Of a stretch of 12,500 nucleotides of DNA, positions 7,277 through 12,500 are shown piece after piece. A model generated the notes under the pieces. The model was not told where the DNA came from. It made no database searches and saw only the letters and a list, made by a program, of their open reading frames with translations. The position numbers were made by a program, and so were the translations under genes. This DNA is from Halisarca cf. caerulea (taxonomy: Eukaryota > Porifera > Demospongiae > Chondrillida > Halisarcidae): positions 1,560,001-1,572,500 of the forward strand of contig CAUJGJ010000376.1 of NCBI GenBank assembly GCA_963170055.1. Direction: 5' to 3'. Within the stretch, counting starts at the first letter, position 1. Each line of letters starts with the position of its first letter.

Positions 7277-7602
7277 CAGTCAAACCTCAGTCTAACCCCC
7301 TCGCGACCAATGAAAAGGTTCACTACATCAGGGTGTTCACTACATCAGGGTGTTCACTACATCAGGATGTTCGCTACATCAGGGTGTTCACTATATCAGG
7401 GTGTTCACTACATCAGAGTGTTCACTACATTAGGATGCTCACTACATCAGGGTGTTCACTACATCAGGGTGTTCACTACATCAGGGTGTTCACTATATCA
7501 GGGTTCATTTACATAGAGTAAATAGGTGTACATTCTAAGGTCTATGTTTGTTATATCAGGGAGTTCATTGTATCCAGGGTTCATTATAGGGAGGTTCAGC
7601 TG
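7277..7602. mobile_element. Inverted-repeat element D, flanked by TA, with an internal minisatellite
   Basis: Left end cagtcaaacctcagtctaac and right end (other strand) cagctgaacctccctataat are both directly flanked by TA (7275-7276 and 7603-7604), as expected for Tc1/mariner/pogo insertions. The 17-bp minisatellite at 7319-7505 lies between the ends. Confidence 0.65.
7319..7505 (+). repeat. 17-bp minisatellite, 11 copies
   Basis: The unit is ttcactacatcagggtg, with single-base variants in copies 3 to 8 and the last. The unit resembles sequence near the right end of its host element (tatatcagggagttcattg), so it probably arose by amplification of element sequence. The frame stays open through it only because the unit lacks stops. 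Confidence 0.95.
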
Positions 7603-7604
7603 TA

Positions 7605-7954
7605 ATATGCTTCTTCATTTCCATGTTTGTTTCATCCCTACGTATGGAGTCCTGTACTCCAAAGTTAACATGCATAATTCCTGATTACTGTATACGTATG
7701 AGTTTTGTTCATAATCAGTTTCCACTGTACACAATAATAATAATAAATCATTAATTTGTGAACATAAAATTACAATATAATACAATAATTAAAAAAGAAG
7801 CAACATTAATTTGAATAATATGTTGATGAAATCATAGATAGGTTAGAGTATCTATGATGAAATATGCAATACAAATTTACATTGGTTCATTGTGAATGCT
7901 ATCACACGCAGACAGAAACATGGATGGGGGAACTTTCACTTCAAGTCAACATTG
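7605..7954. other. AT-rich region after the ARF gene
   Basis: It contains an aataataataataa run near 7735 and otherwise unremarkable AT-rich sequence that should include the ARF 3' UTR (minus strand). No AATAAA on the minus strand was recognised close to the stop codon. Confidence 0.5.
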
Positions 7955-8524
7955 TTACACGCTATTCTTCTTCTTGAAATTCTTTACCAGGCCTGACAGC
8001 TTGTGAATGCCTTCGTAGATACCGTCTCCCGAAACAGCACACGTTCCCTGGATGTACCATTCTCTGTTTTTCATGTTCAACATACCAAGAGCACTTGCCA
8101 CATCAGAGGAGTTCTTTGCATTGGGAAGGTCCTGCTTGTTGGCCAGCACAACTACTGGAACACCTCGCATTTCATCGTCCTCCAAGACCCATTCCAGCTC
8201 CTTTCTTGCTTCAGCGAATCTGTCTGCGTCTGCGCTGTCCACAACGTAAATGAGACCGTCACATCCGTGGAAGTAGTGCTTCCAGAGCGGGCGAATCTTG
8301 TCTTGGCCACCCACGTCCCAAACGGTGAAGGATACGTTCTTCACCGGTTCCACGGTTTCCACGTTAAACCCAATCGTGGGAATGGTAGTTACCGTTTCGT
8401 TCACCTTGAGCTTGTATAGGATGGTCGTTTTTCCCGCTGCGTCTAGGCCAACCATGAGAATACGCGCGTTTTGTTTACCCAGTGACTCGTACACTTTCAT
8501 CAACTGTGAGATTAGAAGACCCAT
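7955..8524 (-). CDS. ARF: ARF-family small GTPase, intronless, 189 aa
   Basis: ARF GTPases are myristoylated switches that recruit vesicle coats and lipid enzymes to Golgi and endosomal membranes. All motifs are intact: Gly2 for myristoylation, a hydrophobic N-terminal helix ([13 protein letters not shown]), P-loop GLDAAGKT (26-33), switch 1 IPTIGFN with Thr50, WDVGGQD (69-75) with catalytic Gln74, NKQD (129-132) and the CAVSGDG G5 loop (162-168). It is closer to true ARFs than to most ARLs ([27 protein letters not shown]). Differences from human ARF1 (181 aa) are about two extra N-terminal residues, one extra interswitch residue (ETVEPVKNV against ETVEYKNI) and a basic tail NFKKKNSV. The start has a strong context (G at -3 and +4). 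The single uninterrupted exon could mean a retrocopy, but the gene looks intact and has its own TATA box. It could be a lineage-specific ARF paralogue. Confidence 0.96.
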   Translation of the reverse strand: MGLLISQLMKVYESLGKQNARILMVGLDAAGKTTILYKLKVNETVTTIPTIGFNVETVEPVKNVSFTVWDVGGQDKIRPLWKHYFHGCDGLIYVVDSADADRFAEARKELEWVLEDDEMRGVPVVVLANKQDLPNAKNSSDVASALGMLNMKNREWYIQGTCAVSGDGIYEGIHKLSGLVKNFKKKNSV

Positions 8525-8600
8525 TTCTTCTTCGAGTTTTCTCTTCGACTTTGCAACTTCAAACTATCTGATGATGATTCCTTCTTCTTGTCCATTGCTC

Positions 8601-8608
8601 CTTTTATA
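8601..8608 (-). promoter_or_regulatory. TATA box of the ARF gene (TATAAAAG)
   Basis: On the minus strand the sequence reads TATAAAAG, 76 nt upstream of the ARF start codon. This would place transcription start roughly 45-55 nt before the ATG, leaving a short leader. Motif and distance fit well; the start site itself is inferred. Confidence 0.6.
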
Positions 8609-8730
8609 AGCTCCAAGATGTACAGCAGGAAAGAGCATGCATAGGCAGTTAGGTTGTCAAAACATACACGTTTCCAATGCACACGTGGCAAGCCTGACGC
8701 TGATCGGCTACTAAATTTAGGTACTATTGA

Positions 8731-8738
8731 TGACGTAA
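8731..8738 (+). promoter_or_regulatory. CRE/ATF-like site (TGACGTAA) in the divergent ARF/neurochondrin region
   Basis: TGACGTAA is a CREB/ATF-type site variant. It lies about 60 nt upstream of the chosen neurochondrin ATG and about 120 nt upstream of the ARF TATA box. Its position between two divergent genes makes a regulatory role plausible, but an eight-base match is weak alone. Confidence 0.3.
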
Positions 8739-8793
8739 TGTAGGGGCTTCCCCTTAGATAATCGCGCGTATGCAGTACGTAGCTGTGTCTGAA

Positions 8794-8862
8794 ATGGATA
8801 AATGCTTAGCAATTTTGAAGAATTCACAGTCAGACAACGAGAAGTTTGCCGCACTTTTGCTT
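8794..8862 (+). CDS. NCDN: Neurochondrin exon 1
   Basis: The exon opens MDKCLAILKNSQSDNEKFAA and ends LLL before a consensus donor (gtaagt), in phase 0. The ATG at 8794 is preferred because it has G at -3 and +4. An in-frame ATG at 8770 would add MQYVAVSE but has a poor context. Human neurochondrin has a somewhat longer N-terminus, so the upstream start cannot be excluded. Confidence 0.85.
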
Positions 8863-10616
8863 GTAAGTGATACAATGAAAGCTTTCATTTAAATGAGAAG
8901 GTGATGTTGCAGATCTGTGTACTGCCATAATAGGGTCTACGTGTATTCATTGATCCTTGCTAGCCACCCAAGGGCCCAGTAGCTGTAGTCTCTGTAGACA
9001 GATGTATGATTATCATAAAGAGGCGTGTAGTAATCAGTATCACTGAGTTAGCATACGGGGCAGCCTACAGTGATCTCTATAGATTGGTATTCTAGGTAGG
9101 TGGCCAGGTTTCTACAATGTAGTGTTAGCTGGGTTTACTATAGTATGCCTTTTGCTGTAGGTTGTAAAAAGTATAAAAGCAAATGAAGTTAACGGCACCT
9201 TTAGAAGGAAGATTTTTGACAGTGTTGGATTCTCCTTTGTCAACCGGCTGCTCCTGACAACTAGCGTTCCAAAAGGGTGCAATGAGAACATTTACAGATC
9301 ACTCGCATTGACGCTCTTGGCATGTTTCAGCACTGATGAAGAACTGGGTAGGCATCCACAATTGACACAGAAAATCCCAGTATTCATTGAAGCTTTATTA
9401 GATAGGTAAGATTCATATGTATTACCCCCAACAAGTAGTAGCCTTGTGTAGTCGACTTAATCTTGCTCGGCCATTTTTGGGACTGACGTCACCAGGCGAG
9501 CAATAAAGGTATGCATGTACTGTGAAGAATAGGAAAAGGATCTGGCTGTGCGAGACTAAGCAAGTAGTTTTGACACATTGTAAATGTGCCGCTAACACTG
9601 GCCGTAGTAAATATTGTAGTCCAACCTTGACTGGGAGCGATTATAGCACAGCAATACTTTTGTTGGCATCTCTACAGCAGCTCATACAGTATAGTGCTGA
9701 ATTTTCGAGGAGCTAAATTTCCGTGGTTGGCCGCTCTTGAGATATCCACAGAAATACATTCTATGGATCTGTTCTGCTACTACCTGTCAAACAGTGCCCC
9801 ATTTTTTGCGGGGGGGGGGGGGGGCAAATTTCATGCTCCAGCGCTCATCCTTGAAAAATGCTAAAGTTAAGCTCCTCGAAAATTTAGCGCTGTATGGTAT
9901 GTTGGGAAACTTTTCACTGCTTGTATTAGTCTCGTACCCATACCCTTCCACCAGCCGCCATATTGCCCAACTTGGCTGGCAGAATGCCTGGATGCCAGAC
10001 CACTGTTTTGTGTACAAAATTACTGTTTACAATGATAATTTGGTTATAACACTACATTGTAATGGAACCAACCGTGTTGTTATAAAAGCACTTGACTGTA
10101 TTGTATACATACGTATGTACATGCATTGTATTTGTAGAGAGTTGATACATTTAGAAGTTTGATACTGTAGAGATTCATTGCTGTGTTGTATATAATACGT
10201 AGGGAGGTAGTTATTGGAGACACGTAGGTACAGTAAGGGGACAAACAATGTGATAGCACTGATAGGTAACTGTGAGGGCCTCACCTATCGCATTGTTTGT
10301 CCGCTCACTTATCACATTGATTGCTCCCTTGCCTATTATTTTGGTCTTGTTTCTGTTCACCTGTTTCTTGTATTACGCATCAGACCTTGTCACCCCTTGC
10401 ATCAGCACCCATCACCTAAATTGTGATCTCAACACCAGTTTTGCGTATCTTTATTTCAGCACCTGTCTTCACACCTAGTACGTATATAAATGTCACACTA
10501 TCCTTTGAATTTTGTACAACTGATGAAGATCTACGGATTCAAAAGCCTTGTTAATTTCAATGATTTACCTACTGTGATCTGCTCCAATAACTACCTCCCT
10601 ATTTAGAAGCTTGTTT

Positions 10617-10681
<65 letters not shown>

Positions 10682-12500
10682 ATGTGTGCATGTGTGCATT
10701 TGTACAGTTGTACATTTGAGCTGCATGTGTGTGAAATACATGCATCCCAACTGAAATCCATATGCAGTACTTTGGATGAAGGACAGGTCAGTGATGTACT
10801 ACAGTGCATATCAGCGCAGATGTCCTCACCGCAAGGTAGACTGCAGCTGGTAAAGTGTGGTGTTCTTGAAGCTCTGGGACAGAGCTACGTGCTTGGGAGA
10901 CCAGGTGAATATACGTAGTCCCACTGTTTTTGCTGATACATTACAGTGAAATCTCCAAATGAAGGACACTTTGGGACAGTCTTTTTGTCCTTTGGAGGGA
11001 GGTTGTCCTCTTTGGGAGGCCGAAAATGTATTGGAACTATAGGGAGAAAATATTTTGGGACCTCAAGCTTTGTCCTTTGTAGAGAGGTTGTCCTTAGTTC
11101 AGAGCATCCACTGTTGGAGATTCCACTGCATTCAGATTTGTTTAATTTCTTGTTTCTTGATAGCTTGATGATGTTTGTTGTTGTTTGTTGTTGATAGCTT
11201 GATGATGTTTGTTGTTGTTTGTTCTTGATGCCTTGTCAATATTATTTGTTATTGTTTATTCTTGATAACTTGTAGAAATTCTTCGACATGCTAGATCGAT
11301 GTCACTTACATTGTTCAATCAGTTTAGTCTTTTAGTTGTGTGTACCTGAAGAAGCCCAAGTGGGCGAAACGTTGTACAATTTGAATGATTGTTGATGAAA
11401 AATTGTGACATGCGTTATCTGTCCAAAGCTAAAACTTATCCTAATTCTTGATAACTTGTTGATATTGTTTGTTGTTGTTTATTCTTAACATCTTGTTTAC
11501 ATTATTTTATTATTATTTTTTGATAAATTATTTGTCCAGTTTTCACTGTCATTGCTCGTTTAAAGTATACCGTAGAGTGGGAAATTTGCACAAGGTAATA
11601 TTTTCGCTATATTCACGAATTGTACGGATTCGCGAAACTTTAACTGTAAAAATTTAGCCAGATGCACACTAAAGGTGGGAAAACAGCGTGCTATAACAAG
11701 ATTCTCTAAGGAATAGAGCATTAAGTTTAGCGAAAGCACGCTCCAAACTTGAAAGGGATCTAAAAATAGACGCAAACAACTTGGAAAAGTAAAAAATGCA
11801 GATAACAATCTTCACATCGTGAAAATGAAACTCACGAAAATTGCATTTTACTTCGATTCGCAAAAATTTATGCCACTAAAATTTCCCACTCTACAGTAGA
11901 TTGTCTGTTTATTATACAAACATTTTTGAATTGCTATACAGAGCATTGGTTTACTGAGAAGTTTGTTGAATAATATTAGATTGTCTGTCGATGCTTGTTC
12001 ATCTGGTATCAGTGGATTGGGCTGGAGACAACTGGTCTGTCTTCTCCGAACATTTCCTTCAACTAATGGCAATCCTAGCCACATCGTTTGCATCTAACCA
12101 GGTACAGTAACAGTATGTAGAACAGTATTCACTCAGATGCCCGCAGACTATTACAGCCAAGTGTGGTCCACATTCATGCATTAGTGCCAGGAGCGGATAA
12201 GGGAAACGTTTTCCTGTCCTGCCACCAGCGTTTAGACATGCATCACACCTGGGGTCACACCTGGGGGTCACACCTGGGGTCACACCTAGGGTCACACCTG
12301 GGGTCACAGGTGGGGTCACACCTGGAAGTCACACCTGGGGTATTATTGTCCTAAATTCCCTTCATTTGGAGATTTCAATGTATATTGGAGTCACAGCAGT
12401 CAGTGTAGGTTACCAACGCTTACGCATGAAGATGGATCACAGCTGGCTGGGCTACCTGCAACCTGCCTGCCTGTTATTCCAGACATGCAGTGATGCACTA
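8794..12500 (+). CDS. NCDN: Neurochondrin, N-terminal part (five exons, runs off the window)
   Basis: Neurochondrin is an ARM/HEAT-type alpha-helical protein. In vertebrates it has been linked to CaMKII and metabotropic glutamate receptor signalling and neurite growth, but its biochemical role is still loosely defined. The reading is join(8794..8862, 9161..9405, 10768..10904, 11980..12101, 12483..>12500), with every phase matching and about 197 codons present. Diagnostic matches to human are NEKFAALLLVVKSIKA (SEQFAALLLVTKAVKA), FRRKIFDSVGFSFVNRLL (TRRRIFDAVGFTFPNRLL), LTLLACFSTDEELGRHPQ (VALLACFCSDPELAAHPQ) and CLSMLVHLVS (ALALLVGLLA). The full protein is about 730 aa in mammals, so roughly a quarter is visible. 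It is divergent to ARF. Confidence 0.93.
8863..9160 (+). other. Neurochondrin intron 1
   Basis: A 298-nt intron from gtaagt to ttgctgtag. No repeat or element was recognised in it. Confidence 0.85.
9161..9405 (+). CDS. NCDN: Neurochondrin exon 2
   Basis: This 245-nt exon follows a good acceptor (ccttttgctgtag). It encodes VVKSIKANEVNGTFRRKI, FDSVGFSFVNRLLLTTSVP, a Cys-containing turn, SLALTLLACFSTDEELGRHP and IPVFIEALLD. It is the best-conserved block here and matches the human N-terminal region throughout. It ends in phase 2 before gtaaga. Confidence 0.94.
9687..9892. mobile_element. Tc1/mariner-type MITE, 206 bp, in neurochondrin intron 2
   Basis: Left end cagtatagtgctgaattttc then gagga; the right end on the other strand reads cagcgctaaattttcgagga. 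TA flanks both ends (9685-9686, 9893-9894). The left end has five extra bases near its tip. The middle contains a run of 15 G at 9810-9824 between tttgc and gcaaa. Confidence 0.7.
10202..10599. mobile_element. TIR element, 398 bp, in neurochondrin intron 2
   Basis: Left end gggaggtagttattggag and right end ctccaataactacctccc are exact inverted copies, each bounded by TA (10200-10201 and 10600-10601). The left end continues to cacgtaggta, the right to tacctactgtg. A second inverted pair inside (acaaacaatgtgatag / ctatcgcattgtttgt) forms a subterminal stem. No transposase frame was seen, so it would be non-autonomous. Confidence 0.75.
10620..10675 (+). repeat. (GT)28 microsatellite
   Basis: A pure run directly after the 398-bp element and about 90 nt before the neurochondrin exon 3 acceptor. 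Confidence 0.95.
10768..10904 (+). CDS. NCDN: Neurochondrin exon 3
   Basis: The acceptor is catatgcag. One base completes the split Ser codon, then TLDEGQVSDVLQCISAQ and LVKCGVLEALGQSYVLGRP follow. This corresponds to human [20 protein letters not shown] and VSALCQAYLGHG. The exon is 137 nt and ends in phase 1 before gtgaat. The coding frame continues upstream of the acceptor into a (TG)n tract, but that part is intron. Confidence 0.9.
10944..11128. mobile_element. Inverted-repeat element E in neurochondrin intron 3
   Basis: Left end cagtgaaatctccaaatgaa and right end (other strand) cagtggaatctccaacagtg; TA precedes the left end, CA follows the right. Internal copies of gtcctttg...gaggttgtcc recall element B. 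It belongs to the same family as elements A to D by its ends. Confidence 0.65.
11158..11510 (+). repeat. Degenerate tandem repeat of about 35 bp, interrupted by an insertion
   Basis: Units begin ttgatagcttgatgatgttt and end gtttgttc or similar. Copies 1 and 2 are nearly identical, copy 3 is diverged, copy 4 is split by the 170-bp insertion, and copy 5 is weakly similar. Confidence 0.7.
11274..11443 (+). mobile_element. 170-bp insertion with 16-bp target duplication and hammerhead-like motif
   Basis: Attcttgataacttgt occurs directly on both sides (11258-11273 and 11444-11459), as expected for a retroposon target duplication. The inserted sequence breaks one unit of the surrounding tandem repeat. 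It contains CTGAAGA, a GCCC/GGGC stem with AAGT loop, then GAAAC (11346-11370), the order of the hammerhead ribozyme core. It could be a Penelope-like, retrozyme or SINE fragment. Which of these cannot be decided here. Confidence 0.55.
11570..11896. mobile_element. Tc1/mariner-type MITE, 327 bp
   Basis: Left end ccgtagagtgggaaattt; the right end on the other strand reads ctgtagagtgggaaattt. TA flanks both ends (11568-11569, 11897-11898). The interior is AT-rich with attcgcgaa / attcgcaaa motifs. It ends about 80 nt before neurochondrin exon 4. Confidence 0.8.
11980..12101 (+). CDS. NCDN: Neurochondrin exon 4
   Basis: With acceptor aataatattag and phase 1 carried from exon 3 the exon reads D-CLSMLVHLVSVDWAGDNW, then SEHFLQLMAILATSFASNQ. 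This aligns with human ALALLVGLLAAAE and DLLAVLRGLSEDF. The donor is CAG then gtacag, ending in phase 0. An upstream acceptor at 11940 gives another open frame that ends in TAA just before the donor, so it was rejected. Confidence 0.85.
12243..12340 (+). repeat. 12-bp minisatellite, about eight copies
   Basis: The unit is tcacacctgggg, with variants cctaggg, caggtgggg and a one-base longer copy. It lies in neurochondrin intron 4, and the frames through it stay open because the unit lacks stops. Confidence 0.9.
12353..12382 (-). mobile_element. Solitary end of the same element family as E
   Basis: On the minus strand it reads tacattgaaatctccaaatg then aaggga, nearly the left end of element E. 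No partner end was found in the intron, so it is a truncated or half-deleted copy. Confidence 0.5.
12483..12500 (+). CDS. NCDN: Neurochondrin exon 5, cut by the window edge
   Basis: A pyrimidine-rich acceptor (cctgcctgttattccag) is followed in phase 0 by TCSDAL. This can continue exon 4 at the place where human reads KAEDASKFEL. Only six codons are visible, so the call rests on the acceptor and phase. Confidence 0.55.

Noticed and set aside
7243..7521. Open frame encoding a repeated HQGVHYIRVF-like peptide
   Set aside because: It is the 17-bp minisatellite read through in frame, with no start context, family or splice support.
8003..8609. Plus-strand open frames over the ARF gene
   Set aside because: They are antisense shadows of a clear GTPase reading frame.
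9737..10162. 141-codon open frame
   Set aside because: It spans half of a MITE and intron sequence, with a G run translated to glycine, and resembles no family.
10946..11194. 82-codon open frame
   Set aside because: It lies in the inverted-repeat element E and the following tandem repeat. There is no transposase similarity.
11941..12096. Alternative neurochondrin exon frame starting SIGLLRSLLNN
   Set aside because: It runs into TAA just before the donor. The acceptor at 11979 gives the frame and phase that match neurochondrin.

Overview
The window is animal nuclear DNA. It has spliced, widely spaced exons, very long dinucleotide tracts, several minisatellites and many short inverted-repeat transposon remnants. 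The abundance of TACGTA/(TG)n tracts and of short TIR elements with Tc1/mariner- or pogo-like ends reminds me of demosponge genomic sequence such as Amphimedon. That is an impression; only 'metazoan' is well supported, because two of the three genes encode recognisable animal proteins, ubiquilin and neurochondrin.

Layout: (1) positions 1-5793, plus strand, hold the 3' part of a ubiquilin gene. It has a 21-nt micro-exon (1239-1259), a last STI1-like exon (1968-2076), a Ser/Thr- and Gln-rich linker exon (4004-4310) and a UBA domain split over two exons (5070-5178 and 5741-5793). The introns contain a near-perfect fold-back element, two minisatellites, a group of hairpins and long (TG)n tracts that sit at or near splice sites. 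(2) Positions 5794-7954 are intergenic and contain a run of four short inverted-repeat elements with related ends, one holding a 17-bp minisatellite. (3) Positions 7955-8524, minus strand, encode a complete intronless ARF-family GTPase with its own TATA box. (4) From 8794 to the end, plus strand, lie the first five exons of neurochondrin (the fifth cut by the window edge), divergent from ARF across about 270 bp. Its introns hold further TIR elements and a 170-bp insertion with 16-bp target duplications that carries a hammerhead-like motif.

The three genes have no obvious shared pathway. Ubiquilin is a proteasome shuttle, ARF a vesicle-coat GTPase, and neurochondrin an ARM/HEAT-type scaffold. 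The only shared regulation suggested is the short divergent ARF/neurochondrin promoter region. The most unusual signal is the last ubiquilin intron (5179-5740). It begins with a roughly 200-nt (GU)-rich tract and ends with a roughly 90-nt (AC)-rich tract. These are complementary in the transcript and lie almost equally far from the two splice sites, an arrangement that could bridge the intron by RNA pairing. No CRISPR array, tRNA, rRNA or prokaryotic-type system was found.
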